This document shows, piece after piece, positions 8,782-17,984 of a stretch of 64,000 bases of DNA. The stretch is from the NCBI RefSeq assembly GCF_009834765.1, contig NZ_WVHP01000021.1, positions 1 to 64,000 of the forward strand, read 5' to 3'. Both the position numbers and the translations under genes were made by a program. Position 1 is the stretch's first letter. Every line of letters begins with the position of its first letter. This DNA is from Saccharibacter sp. EH611 (GTDB lineage: Bacteria > Pseudomonadota > Alphaproteobacteria > Acetobacterales > Acetobacteraceae). The notes under the pieces were generated by a model. It was not told where the DNA came from. It worked only from the letters and a program-made list of their open reading frames with translations, and searched no databases.

Positions 8782-9588
8782 ATGCGGCTGATATGTATTG
8801 GTGACAGTCAGAAAAATGCTGATGGCCGACCATGCTCAACTTTGTCAGAGGCGATTTCTAAGGGGCATATTTCCCTCCGTATTACAGGGAAGGAAGGGGT
8901 ATTGAGTGCGTTGCGGCATTTCCCTTCCGATATTGCGGTCATCCAGCAAATTCAACCGAACCCGATGTTGGTTCAGATGATCCGTAATAATCGTTTTAGT
9001 ATCCCCATTCTTATTATTACACGCGAGAGCACGGCTGAAAGTGTCGCTGCTGTGTTGGCTGCAGGAGCGGATGATTGTGTCCCGATAACGATGGATCCTG
9101 TGGAGCTGTTGGCGCGTCTGCGTGCTATCGTGCGTCGTGTTTCTGGCGTTGGGGTAACGAGCCAAACGATTACGATCGGTCGTCTTATGTTGCGGGAAGA
9201 CACGCGAGAGGTGCTGGTTGATGATGATATGGTGCCGTTAACACATAATGAATATGACATTATGTCTTTGATGGTACGCAGACGTGGCAATCTTCTTAAT
9301 AAATCGGCCATTCTAGCTGCGCTTTATGCAGATCGAGAAAAACCAGCGAGTAAAACGGTGGATGTCATGGTATGTCGTATCCGCCAAAAGCTTAGAAAAA
9401 GAGGAATACAAACTCCTTTTAAAACGAGTTGGGGGATGGGGTATCGCTTGAATGAGGAGGCCTTTTTGCCGTTTGGGGCCCGTCATGAGGATGATATGGA
9501 GTTTGCACCTTCTTCTGCACGGGAATCGAGCATGCCAATTACAGCAGGCGGGAATATCACAGCGGGTTTACCTGACCAGCACCAATAG
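8782..9588 (+). CDS. OmpR-type winged-helix regulator with degenerate receiver
   Basis: The protein has 268 residues from the ATG at 8782, chosen because AGGAGAG stands 5 bases upstream; an ATG at 8749 has a poorer site. Residues 1-115 resemble a receiver fold, but the phospho-acceptor aspartate position is Gln55 (DIAVIQ) and the conserved lysine near residue 104 is replaced by Ile. Residues ~125-225 form a Trans_reg_C winged helix with typical LTHNEYDIMSLM, KTVDVMVCRIRQKL and WGMGYRL motifs. The protein probably binds DNA without phosphorylation. Its position immediately before fliL suggests a flagellar regulator, comparable in location and type to FtcR of Brucella, but orthology is not established. 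Confidence 0.78.
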   Translation: MRLICIGDSQKNADGRPCSTLSEAISKGHISLRITGKEGVLSALRHFPSDIAVIQQIQPNPMLVQMIRNNRFSIPILIITRESTAESVAAVLAAGADDCVPITMDPVELLARLRAIVRRVSGVGVTSQTITIGRLMLREDTREVLVDDDMVPLTHNEYDIMSLMVRRRGNLLNKSAILAALYADREKPASKTVDVMVCRIRQKLRKRGIQTPFKTSWGMGYRLNEEAFLPFGARHEDDMEFAPSSARESSMPITAGGNITAGLPDQHQ

Positions 9589-9786
9589 TTCGTTGTTTTA
9601 AAAAGCCTCACGAGCGATACTAATTGCGCTGACAGGTGCATCAAAAATAGCCAAAGCACCTTCTGATGTGGCATGAAAGGAGAAAGACGTCTGAAATGGA
9701 GACGCTATTCCCCATTGAGAAGGGGTGGCCAAGACAGTAAAAGCGGCTGAGATAGTCGCACTGTGATGACCTGGAGCTGCATATAG

Positions 9787-10320
9787 ATGAGTGAAACGCC
9801 TTCCAATCCTTCTGCTGAAGGAGCAGAAAACGAACAGTCTGCTCGTGAGGGAAAGGGGAAATCTAAAAAGACCCTTTTTGCGATTATCGGTGCTGTCGTT
9901 CTTTTGGCAGCTGGTGGCTTCTTTGCATGGGAGAAGAATTTTCTTCCATTTCTGCCTGCTGCTAAACCTCAAGCAGCTCATAATGGAAAGGGGCAGAGCG
10001 CGGGTGGTTTTCTTGATCGGTCGTTACAGCTAGGTATTCCTGCGGCGACGGCTAATCTCGACACTGGCAATGGGCGGACTGTTTACGTCAAGATGACAGC
10101 ACGTGTCGAAATTGAGGGCGCAAAAGATGCCACCTCTCTGCAAGGGCGCGTGCCTGAGATCCAGGACATTTTCCAAACCTATCTTCATGAGACACGGCCA
10201 GAAGACCTTCACGGGAGCGGCTTTTATCGGTTGAGGGAAGCGCTTTTGCGGCGGCTTCGTGCTGATCTTGCTCCACTCAAAGTGAGCAATATTTATATCA
10301 CCGAATTATTGACCCAATAA
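9787..10320 (+). CDS. fliL: Flagellar basal-body protein FliL
   Basis: The protein has 177 residues: a charged cytoplasmic N-terminus, one membrane segment at about 31-49 (FAIIGAVVLLAAGGFFAW), a linker, and a periplasmic FliL domain with the typical C-terminal pattern (VPEIQDIFQTYL, EALLRRLRADL). FliL surrounds the stator and supports torque. A GGAG lies about 10 bases before the ATG. fliM follows after 19 bases, as in many alphaproteobacteria. Confidence 0.9.
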   Translation: MSETPSNPSAEGAENEQSAREGKGKSKKTLFAIIGAVVLLAAGGFFAWEKNFLPFLPAAKPQAAHNGKGQSAGGFLDRSLQLGIPAATANLDTGNGRTVYVKMTARVEIEGAKDATSLQGRVPEIQDIFQTYLHETRPEDLHGSGFYRLREALLRRLRADLAPLKVSNIYITELLTQ

Positions 10321-10339
10321 CACTGGATCACGTGACATT

Positions 10340-11539
10340 ATGGCCGACGAAGAAGAGCAGAACATCTCAGAAGGGGCTTCCACAGATGAGGCTTCTAAGG
10401 CTGAGGAGCAGCCATCTGATGAGGGTAATGAGGGCGCTACACAGGAAGAAACTACCGAAGAGCCCTCTGAGGGAACTGGAGCTGCTCAAGGGGAAGACGA
10501 CAGCCAAGAGACGCTTGATCAATCCGCTATTGATGCCATGCTGGGCGATACTTTCGCCGGCTCGTCAGTGCGTGAAGAAAGCGGAATTGAACGTGTCATC
10601 AAGACGGGTTTTGTTGCGTACGAACGCATGCCGATGCTCGAGAATGTGTTCGATCGGTTTGTGCGTTTTTTGTCGTCAAAGTTACTTGGTTTTACCAATG
10701 ATACGGTAGACATCACGCTTGAAAGTATGCGTTCCCTTCGTTTTGGGGACTATATGCAAGAAGTGCCTTCTTCGTCAGTTTTCAACGTCTTCAAGGCGGA
10801 GCAATGGAAGAATTATGGCCTCCTGATTTTCGATGCATCTTTGTCCTATTCTATTGTTGATATTCTGATGGGTGGGCAGAGAGGATCAAGGCTAAAAATT
10901 ATCGAAAACCGTCCTCCGACAGCTCTTGAACGTGCTTTGATCGAAAAACTGGCGACGATTAGTCTGACAGAGCTTTCTGAAGCTTTTGTGCCCGTGGGTG
11001 ATATTAATCTTCATTTTGAGCGTTTGGAGATCAGCTCAAGCTTTGCGACGATTGTCCGTCCTTCAAACGCTGCGGTAACAGCGCGCTTCCATGTGGATAT
11101 GGGGGATCGCAGCGGCAATATGGATCTTATCCTCCCTTATGCAACGCTGGAACCTGTGCGCGAAAAATTATCCCAACAGTTTATGGGGGAAAATTTCGGG
11201 AGTGACTCAGCCTGGGAAGATTATCTCATTTCTGAGATCATGGAGACCAGCATCACGATGTCGACGGTGTTTGAAGAAACGTTTCTGCCCTTATCGCAGA
11301 TATTGGATCTTAAGAAAGGCTCTGTCCTGCATCTCCCACACAAAAGGGGCGCGCCTTACCAAGTACAGATGGAATGTGATGGCACTCCTATGTTTGTCGG
11401 CACGTTGGGGAAGGCGCATAATATGCAAGTGGTACGTATTGATCAGCGTCTTATCCCGCCAGAAGATGAGATTCATACGGCGGCTGACCTTGGGATTTTC
11501 CAAGATTCTACGCATAAAAGTGCTGACCAGCAACAATAG
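10340..11539 (+). CDS. fliM: Flagellar motor switch protein FliM
   Basis: The protein has 399 residues. The middle CheC-like domain (~75-270, including ERMPMLENVFDRF and SIVDILMGGQRG) and the C-terminal SpoA domain (~310-385) are typical. The first ~55 residues are an acidic Glu/Asp/Ser-rich extension. A sequence LDQSAIDAML at about 59-68 corresponds to the CheY-binding motif (usually LSQxEIDALL) displaced inward by the extension. FliM is a C-ring component that receives CheY-P and sets rotation direction. It lies directly after fliL. Confidence 0.95.
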   Translation: MADEEEQNISEGASTDEASKAEEQPSDEGNEGATQEETTEEPSEGTGAAQGEDDSQETLDQSAIDAMLGDTFAGSSVREESGIERVIKTGFVAYERMPMLENVFDRFVRFLSSKLLGFTNDTVDITLESMRSLRFGDYMQEVPSSSVFNVFKAEQWKNYGLLIFDASLSYSIVDILMGGQRGSRLKIIENRPPTALERALIEKLATISLTELSEAFVPVGDINLHFERLEISSSFATIVRPSNAAVTARFHVDMGDRSGNMDLILPYATLEPVREKLSQQFMGENFGSDSAWEDYLISEIMETSITMSTVFEETFLPLSQILDLKKGSVLHLPHKRGAPYQVQMECDGTPMFVGTLGKAHNMQVVRIDQRLIPPEDEIHTAADLGIFQDSTHKSADQQQ

Positions 11540-11599
11540 GCCATAGTGTAGGGAGGGCGTTATCGTGGCTCTTCCTAAAAGATAATCACGCAGGACGTC

Positions 11600-12301
11600 A
11601 TGCTTTTAGAAAATAGCCAGACCATCATTGAGGTGATTTTAACCCTCGTCATTGTGGCGGGGATTATCAGCTCGCGGCGAATCGTGAAGCGTCTTGGCGT
11701 GATTCGTGAAACCTACGCTGCGCTTAATGAGATGGTGGCCAGTCTTGATACCTCAACAGAGCATGTCGGGCGTTTGTTTGATGCCATGAAGCTGGAGGCC
11801 AGCAAGGGAGGGAAGCGGCTCAACACCCTTGTTGAGCATGCGCGTAATGCGGGGGAAGATTTAACGGATCTTCAGAAAATGGTGAGCGAGGTTTCTGCTC
11901 AGCTAGAGCAGGATGTCACCAAAGCAGATAAGCGGCAGGCGGCTCTTGAGGAAGCGATTCGTAGGGCGCAAAGAGCGGCAGATTTACTCGAAAAACGCCT
12001 TGATTCCTACCATGATATTCCTTCAGCGGAGACGCTCAAAGCTCAGTATGAGCAGAAGATGAAAGAGGTGGAAGAAACGATGAAAAAGGCATTTATGCCA
12101 ATGTCCCCTCATGTTGGAGGTGATTCGCTGACTGTATCGTTCCATCCTGAAATTTTTGACCCTAAACACGATACATCGCCCTCTCCAAAAGAGGAGCCAT
12201 CTGTCTATTCCTCCAACTTTGAGGATCATTTTGAACGTCCTATGCCGCATTCCATGCGCTCTCCGCGACCTTATATGAAGGCCGTGGATGAGAAAAAATA
12301 A
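11600..12301 (+). CDS. Membrane-anchored coiled-coil protein, DUF6468-type (PflI-like?)
   Basis: The protein has 233 residues: one N-terminal membrane segment (~8-26), then a long predicted coiled coil (~35-165) rich in Glu, Lys and Ala, and a Pro/Ser-rich C-terminal tail. This layout and its place directly after fliM match the DUF6468 family of alphaproteobacterial flagellar operons. That family, as I recall, includes the Caulobacter flagellar positioning protein PflI. The first part of the assignment is from architecture and context; the function is inferred. An ATG follows a 60-base gap after fliM. Confidence 0.6.
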   Translation: MLLENSQTIIEVILTLVIVAGIISSRRIVKRLGVIRETYAALNEMVASLDTSTEHVGRLFDAMKLEASKGGKRLNTLVEHARNAGEDLTDLQKMVSEVSAQLEQDVTKADKRQAALEEAIRRAQRAADLLEKRLDSYHDIPSAETLKAQYEQKMKEVEETMKKAFMPMSPHVGGDSLTVSFHPEIFDPKHDTSPSPKEEPSVYSSNFEDHFERPMPHSMRSPRPYMKAVDEKK

Positions 12302-12470
12302 GAGAAAAATGAAATTAAACGAGTATAATTCTTTGTTTTATAAGGATTTTTATCATCGTTCTGAAGAATTTCATCTCTCTGTTAATCTTCTTGTAGCCAT
12401 TTGATGTTTTATTCTCTCATGTCATCCAAACGGCTTGGCGATGGGCCAGGCGATCTCGGAGAATAGATCA

Positions 12471-13451
12471 ATGTCACTATCGATTAATACAAACGTCAAC
12501 TCAATGATCGCTCTGGAAAACCTGAGCAGCACGCAGAGCCAGCTGTCCCAGACCCAGAATGCGATTTCTACCGGTAAGAAGGTTTCTACCGCTTCTGACA
12601 ACCCAGCTTCTTACGGCATTGCTTCTCAGATCAACAACGACATTTCCGGTCAGAACACCGTGAATGACGGTCTGAGCTATGCTTCACGCATTAACACGAC
12701 AGCAAGCTCTGCTCTTTCCAGCATTGGCTCTGTTCTGGATAACCTGCGTGGTTCCGTGACCAGCTTGGGTCAGCACGTTGGTGACCCTGCTTCTCTGGCA
12801 CGTCTCAATGACACTATCACGGGTCAGATTAACCAGATCAACACGATTGCTCGTAACTCCACACTTCAGGGTGTGAATCTGCTGACCGCTGGTACGGGCG
12901 ATGGTCTAGGTATTACCACAAACAACCTGAGCTTCGTGACGGGTCTGCGTGGTGAAACACAGACGACTTCTGGTTTTGCAAGCACTTTCCAGGCTGAAAC
13001 TGGTGCGACTGGTCAGGCTGGATCTTTGAGCGATCTTCTTGGTCTGTCTACAGGTACAGTAACGGGTGGTGATGCGACAGGGAACGTCTTTGTGACGGGT
13101 TCTGGTAGCGCCATCGCACTTGCGACAGCAGGCTCACAGGTTTCCGCTTCTGGCATCAATCAAGGCACGAAGACGCTCGCTAGCTTGATTGACATCGTGA
13201 GCAAGGCGAAGTCTGCAGTCTTGAATGTTTCTGGTAAGCTGGGTGCAAATCAGCAGACCATCGACACGATGAGCTCCTTTGGTCAGGTCACATCTGACTC
13301 TCTGACAGCTGCTGGCGGTGCGCTGACAGATGCTGACATGGCTTCTGAGAGTGCAAAACAGACATCTCTGCAGACGAAGCAGTCCTTGGGCATTAAGTCT
13401 CTGTCCATTTCCAACAGCCAGTCTCAGAACATTCTGCAGCTCTTCCAATAA
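12471..13451 (+). CDS. fliC: Flagellin
   Basis: The protein has 326 residues. The ATG at 12471 is chosen because the protein then begins MSLSINTNVNSM, as flagellins do, and GGAGA lies 8 bases upstream. The N-terminal D0/D1 helices (~1-140: SSTQSQLSQTQNAISTGKKV, ASYGIASQI) and C-terminal helices (~265-326, ending SQNILQLFQ) flank a short Ser/Thr/Gly-rich central domain. The surface is a plausible glycosylation target, given the glycosyltransferase immediately downstream. Only one flagellin is present here. A strong terminator follows. Confidence 0.95.
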   Translation: MSLSINTNVNSMIALENLSSTQSQLSQTQNAISTGKKVSTASDNPASYGIASQINNDISGQNTVNDGLSYASRINTTASSALSSIGSVLDNLRGSVTSLGQHVGDPASLARLNDTITGQINQINTIARNSTLQGVNLLTAGTGDGLGITTNNLSFVTGLRGETQTTSGFASTFQAETGATGQAGSLSDLLGLSTGTVTGGDATGNVFVTGSGSAIALATAGSQVSASGINQGTKTLASLIDIVSKAKSAVLNVSGKLGANQQTIDTMSSFGQVTSDSLTAAGGALTDADMASESAKQTSLQTKQSLGIKSLSISNSQSQNILQLFQ

Positions 13452-13490
13452 GAGTGATTTTTCTCAGCTTTGGCTGAGTGAGAGTGGAGG

Positions 13491-13524
13491 AAACGCCACC
13501 ACAGAAATGTGGTGGCGTTTTTTT
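13491..13524 (+). terminator. Rho-independent terminator after flagellin
   Basis: A perfect 13-bp stem (13491-13503 with 13508-13520) has a GAAA loop and runs into a T tract ending at 13524. It ends the highly expressed flagellin transcript and isolates it from the glycosyltransferase. Confidence 0.95.
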
Positions 13525-13595
13525 ATGAATTTATGACATCATGATAACGCTTAAAGTAGCGTGATGTGTAACGTATATGTGAGGGAGTAATAAGC

Positions 13596-15020
13596 GTGTC
13601 GGATGATGAGAAGACGCCACTATTTCATAAGTTGGAAGCAGCGATTGGGCATCATCGCAATGGACGCACTCATCAGGCAATGGCTTTGTATAAAGAGGTC
13701 ATAACGCTCGATTCACGCAATGTCATTGCTCTTAATAATTACGGCGCCCTACTTCTAAAAGAAAATGACTTAAATGGTGCTCTGACTGTTCTGCGGCAGG
13801 CTGTTGAGATTGATCCTCAAGCCTATGATGCATGGAGTAATCTTGGGGATGCCTGCCAGCTTTTGCAGGATTATCTTGCAGCGATTAATTGTTATCAAAA
13901 AGCGCTAACAATCAAACCAACTCATGCGCCTGCTTTGGGAAACTTGGCATCAGCCCTGAAACCAATCGGAGAGTTCACGCTAGCGGAGCGTTTCCATAAG
14001 GCGGCTTTAGAGGTGGACCCGACGCATGTGGAAACACATACGAATTATGCGCTCTTCCTCCTTGCGACAGGCCGCTACAAGGAAGGATTTCGTGAATATG
14101 AATGGCATTGGAGAGAATGCGCAAAACGTGTGGGGAGAGCGGCTATCCAATGGGATGGCACGCCTCTTAATGGCAGGACGTTGCTTGTGTATTTCGTTGG
14201 AGGATTTGGTGATGCTGTGCAGTTTAGCCGTTTTTTGCCGCAACTTGAGAAACAGAATGGGCAAATTATCGTTGCGACACGCAAGCCCTTATTAGCGCTT
14301 TTGCGTTATTCATTCCCGACGATAACATTTGTGGACGATGCAGAAACACTTCCTCTTCATGATGTCCAGACGCCGATTATGAGCCTTGCGCATTTTACGG
14401 GCGTAACGCTGGAAACGCTTCCGTTTTCAGAAGGCTTTTTGAAAGTGCAGCCTGAGAAAATGGCCGAGTGGAGAGAGCGTTTACAGCATGATCAAGGGTC
14501 GACAGCCGCTTCAGCACCATTGCGTGTTGGTTTAGTGTGGGCGGGAGCGCCTCATAAACATATAAAATTTATTGAGTTTGCGAATAGACGGCGTTCTCTT
14601 GACCTGAAGACGTTGGCTCCGTTAGCAGAAGCAGTACCAGAGGCGATTTTTTACAGTTTACAAATTGGTGACAAGAAAGAGCAGGCCGCGCATCCGCCAG
14701 CCCCTATGACGTTGATTGATTATACAGACCATATTCATGATTTCTCAGATACAGCTGCATTAATCACTCAGCTGGATGTCGTGGTAGCTGTGGATACTTC
14801 CACAGCACACGTAGCGGCCGGACTTGGCAAGCCTGTTATGATGCTGTCACGTTTTGATCAATGCTGGCGTTGGCTGGCAAAGCGTTCTGATTCACCATGG
14901 TATGATAGCTTGACGATCTATCAGCAAAAGCGCCCGCTTGATTGGTCTGAAGCGTTTGAAGATGCCAAGCGTGACCTAAGAGCCATGCAGGACGCAAAAG
15001 AAAAAGCACACGGTGTCTGA
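13596..15020 (+). CDS. TPR-containing glycosyltransferase, probable flagellin glycosylation
   Basis: The protein has 474 residues and a GTG start with GAGGGAG 8 bases upstream. Residues ~10-165 hold about four tetratricopeptide repeats (e.g. AWSNLGDACQLLQDYLAAINCYQKAL). The remainder is a GT-B-like C-terminal domain related to GT9/GT41-type TPR transferases, with GLVWAG near residue 312 and a donor-site motif AVDTSTAHVAAGLGKPV near 397. Placement right behind the flagellin gene suggests transfer of sugars to flagellin Ser/Thr, but donor and acceptor cannot be read from sequence. A paralogue with the same architecture lies at 32.2 kb. Confidence 0.8.
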   Translation: MSDDEKTPLFHKLEAAIGHHRNGRTHQAMALYKEVITLDSRNVIALNNYGALLLKENDLNGALTVLRQAVEIDPQAYDAWSNLGDACQLLQDYLAAINCYQKALTIKPTHAPALGNLASALKPIGEFTLAERFHKAALEVDPTHVETHTNYALFLLATGRYKEGFREYEWHWRECAKRVGRAAIQWDGTPLNGRTLLVYFVGGFGDAVQFSRFLPQLEKQNGQIIVATRKPLLALLRYSFPTITFVDDAETLPLHDVQTPIMSLAHFTGVTLETLPFSEGFLKVQPEKMAEWRERLQHDQGSTAASAPLRVGLVWAGAPHKHIKFIEFANRRRSLDLKTLAPLAEAVPEAIFYSLQIGDKKEQAAHPPAPMTLIDYTDHIHDFSDTAALITQLDVVVAVDTSTAHVAAGLGKPVMMLSRFDQCWRWLAKRSDSPWYDSLTIYQQKRPLDWSEAFEDAKRDLRAMQDAKEKAHGV

Positions 15021-15037
15021 GAAGAGCATGTTTGAGA

Positions 15038-15067
15038 AAGGGGGCCGTCTTGTTGATAGGCCCCCTT
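15038..15067. terminator. Hairpin between convergent glycosyltransferase and flgL
   Basis: A perfect 9-bp GC-rich stem (15038-15046 with 15059-15067) has a 12-base loop. No clear T tract follows. The position between converging genes supports terminator use. Confidence 0.55.
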
Positions 15068-15165
15068 CGGTAGTAGTTGCAAAGCCCGGCTATATTTTAT
15101 CGAACCATAGCACTCATCATGTCCCTCCCTAAGGGTGGGAGGATAAGGCCTTGCCTCTTCAAAAA

Positions 15166-16254
15166 TCACATATAATCAGCGAGAGTCATGCCCTTCGTTT
15201 TTGCGATGAGTGAGTAGGAGGCTTTAAGGCGGGTGCTCAGGTCGGAGGCCTGCGTCGCCACAACGGCCATGTCAGCATCTACATTTGTTGACAGTTGCGT
15301 CTGTAGCGATGTTTGGACAGACGTGAAGGTCTTTTGCTGACTTTTAATGTTGTTTTGTTCCACACCAATAGAGGTGTTCATGTCGATCAAGCGATTAGAG
15401 CTATCGGTAAAAGAAGCTTGGAGTTTTTTAGCCAGCTCCGTGAACCCCGGTGTCGTAGAGCTCATTCCCTGCATAGAAGAGACGATCATCATATCACGCA
15501 TCATATCGCGGATTGGAGACCCAGTGGAGGTATCAGATGCCTGACCACCTTCCGTCGCAACAACGCCATTGGAGGAGGTTGAGGCACTCGTTGGCCCTGT
15601 CACGACTTGTCGGCGCATTGTTGTGGCCTTCTCAGCAGATGTCGAGATTGATGGCGAGAAGACTGACATGGAGGAGGAGTTATCTGCTGCTGCCGCTGTG
15701 GCCTGTTTAAAAATATCATCAACATTGTTGCCAGAGAGGCCGGAGACAATCTTAGAAATGGACTTCGCTAACGGTGAATCTGACAGTTGATTGGGGGAGG
15801 GGACAGTTGGTTCATTTTCTGCTGTACCGGAGAAGATGTAGCCCATTCCGTCAGATGTATTGAGGATGTTCCCGATTGTGCTTAGGGAAGAGCGTGCATT
15901 TGAAATAGTAGCATCAAGCGGCTGTGCTTTAGAGCCTAAGGTCGATTCTATCCCAAGCATTTGAGAGGAGAAGCTTTGGGCAATATTGGTCACTTGCTCA
16001 ATGGCCTTTGAGCTGATCGAAAGACGGTTCTGCACAGAACTCATATTTGTTTGGTAGTCCGCAAGCTGTGCGATTTTGGGGCTAAGAGCAAGGGTTGCCC
16101 CCCGGTTATCACCCAAGCCCGCGATGCTGCTCGAGATTGTCCCTTGGGTGGCTTGCCAAGAGTTAAGCTGCTGTTGGTCGCGGATTTGCTGAATCCCATC
16201 AGAAAGGATTTGGCTCATTCCACTTGCGCCATACTGGCCAACTGAGAGACTCAT
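15166..16254 (-). CDS. flgL: Hook-filament junction protein FlgL
   Basis: The protein has 362 residues with a flagellin-like N-terminal domain (~1-140, including LADYQTNMSSVQNRLSIS) and a C-terminal helical domain ending LKASYSLIAKTKGMTLADYM. The variable middle is rich in Ser and Thr. FlgL forms the second junction ring between hook and filament. It follows flgK on the same strand after 23 bases, the usual flgK-flgL pairing. Confidence 0.88.
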   Translation of the reverse strand: MSLSVGQYGASGMSQILSDGIQQIRDQQQLNSWQATQGTISSSIAGLGDNRGATLALSPKIAQLADYQTNMSSVQNRLSISSKAIEQVTNIAQSFSSQMLGIESTLGSKAQPLDATISNARSSLSTIGNILNTSDGMGYIFSGTAENEPTVPSPNQLSDSPLAKSISKIVSGLSGNNVDDIFKQATAAAADNSSSMSVFSPSISTSAEKATTMRRQVVTGPTSASTSSNGVVATEGGQASDTSTGSPIRDMMRDMMIVSSMQGMSSTTPGFTELAKKLQASFTDSSNRLIDMNTSIGVEQNNIKSQQKTFTSVQTSLQTQLSTNVDADMAVVATQASDLSTRLKASYSLIAKTKGMTLADYM

Positions 16255-16277
16255 AACAATGACCTTCCGCTATTACC

Positions 16278-17831
16278 TTATTGCACCGCGTTGATGAGTG
16301 CGGAGAACATGGACTGAACCGCCGAAATGACCTTCGCATTGGCACTATAGGCATTTTGGAGGGTGATGACATTGGCCATCTGGTTATCAACATTCACGCC
16401 AGACACGTTAGAAACTTGCGTTGACAGCGTTGTCTTTACAGAAGACGCGGTGGAAAGGTTGGACGATGTGTTGCTGATTGTGAGCGCTTGATTAGATGTC
16501 AGCGAAGACGCAAGCTGGCTGAGCCCTTGCTCCCCAGAATATCCTGTCGAGAACTCTCCAGTTGGGCCCAGAGAATCAGTCGGGGCTGCTAACTTTCCCG
16601 TTACTGCGCTAGAGGTCGTGCCTAACGCCTGACTAAGCGCATTGGTGACAGCGGTTGTATCAGCTGTGTCACCATTTTTGTTTGTGGTCAGCAAGGACGG
16701 CTTGTCCACATACTGTTGATTAACGGCAAGAGAGGACGACAGGCCAACTGTGCCCTGAGGGGCCGTCTTCGTCGGGTCAGATGACAGCGGCTGGGACGTT
16801 CCGTTACTAAAGAGTGGCAAACCCGCAGCATTAAACCGGTTGACCATCGTGTAGGAGAAGGAATCCAGCTGTGCCTGCATGCCCGGATAGGTGTTATCAC
16901 GCAGGGTAAGGTTAGCCCCTAATGTCCCCCCTGTGAGGTGGTTTGTGACATCACGACCATTGATTGAAATAGCTGGAATTCCGCCATTTGTATCGCCCTG
17001 CTTATAGTACATTCCAGGGGATAAGGTGGCGTTTGATGTTGTGAGTGGCCAGCCGGAAGAGGGCAGAGATTGACTGCTATCTGACTGATTGATTTGGTCA
17101 GGGCGCGTAGGGATCTGCATACCGTCTTGTGTGTTAACGATCATATCCCCGTTGGGTTGCTCGGTGAAAGAAACGCCAAGCTTGCTGGAAAGGCGGCTCA
17201 TGGACTCGAAGCGTTTATTCTCGAGGTCTGACGTGTCTTTCCCAGTGCCTTGCATGAGCATAATCTGCTTAGAGATCTGTCCAATCGTTGTGACGTCGGA
17301 GTTAATTCCAGCGACCGTGCTCACAATCCCGTCTTGGGCCCCTTGGCGTTGCGACTGATAGACTGAGGACAGCGTGCCAATATTGCTTACCAATGTCTGA
17401 GCATTGCCGATAACCGTTGAGTGAGCCGCACTGCTGCGAGGGGTATTGGTTAATGCTGTCAGGCTGCTTGTCACGCTCTGGAGGGTATTGGTGAGCGTGC
17501 CAATCGTGTTTGTGGCACCGGATGAAGATGAGGTCGTCCCCTGTACAGCAGAAAGGCTGGAGAGGGAGTTGTTCATCGTCGTCAGTCCAGAAACATTAGC
17601 GTTCTGACGATATAAAGCCGCCTGAAGCGGGGGAGAGATGTGGAGTGTATTATTGCCAGTGGTGACACCTGTGCCTTTGCCGGAAATAACCGCGGAGGTG
17701 GAGACGGCATTTTCTGACACGTAGCCTTCTGTGGAAGCGTTTGTGACATTTTTTGAGGTGGTCGCAAGCCCGGCTTCAACATTCTGAAGACCGCTAGACG
17801 CGATATTAAGGGACAGACCAAGGCTCATCAT
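16278..17831 (-). CDS. flgK: Hook-filament junction protein FlgK
   Basis: The protein has 517 residues. The N-terminus carries the rod/hook-type motif (LNIASSGLQNVEAGLATTSKNVTNAST). FlgK-specific sequence follows through the middle, and the C-terminal helix holds VDNQMANVITLQNAYSANAKVISAVQSMF. FlgK is the first hook-associated junction protein. It is transcribed with flgL. Its length is toward the short end of the family. The upstream 150 bases separate it from flgF, so it may have its own promoter. Confidence 0.93.
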   Translation of the reverse strand: MMSLGLSLNIASSGLQNVEAGLATTSKNVTNASTEGYVSENAVSTSAVISGKGTGVTTGNNTLHISPPLQAALYRQNANVSGLTTMNNSLSSLSAVQGTTSSSSGATNTIGTLTNTLQSVTSSLTALTNTPRSSAAHSTVIGNAQTLVSNIGTLSSVYQSQRQGAQDGIVSTVAGINSDVTTIGQISKQIMLMQGTGKDTSDLENKRFESMSRLSSKLGVSFTEQPNGDMIVNTQDGMQIPTRPDQINQSDSSQSLPSSGWPLTTSNATLSPGMYYKQGDTNGGIPAISINGRDVTNHLTGGTLGANLTLRDNTYPGMQAQLDSFSYTMVNRFNAAGLPLFSNGTSQPLSSDPTKTAPQGTVGLSSSLAVNQQYVDKPSLLTTNKNGDTADTTAVTNALSQALGTTSSAVTGKLAAPTDSLGPTGEFSTGYSGEQGLSQLASSLTSNQALTISNTSSNLSTASSVKTTLSTQVSNVSGVNVDNQMANVITLQNAYSANAKVISAVQSMFSALINAVQ

Positions 17832-17984
17832 TTTTCTCCACGGGCAAACTCACGCATTTAAGGCCAGCTCGCGTTAGACAGGCTCTTTGAGAAGAGTAAA
17901 TAGCGCAAAAAGGTTACAAAGAGATTGCGCGGGGTGGTTTTTTGTTCTTCTAACAATGAACAAGGTCATCATTCAGTAAAGGAT

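Noticed and set aside
9598-9981. 127-residue minus-strand ORF before and across fliL
   Set aside because: Its first half is antisense to fliL and has no plausible start site. Only the tail is mentioned as a low-interest remnant.
10332-10709. Plus-strand ORF in another frame at the fliM start
   Set aside because: It overlaps fliM, whose motifs are unambiguous; the alternative translation is basic and without domains.
12302-12470. Flagellin promoter
   Set aside because: The region is AT-rich and must contain one, but neither a sigma-28-like nor a sigma-54-like pair could be aligned convincingly.
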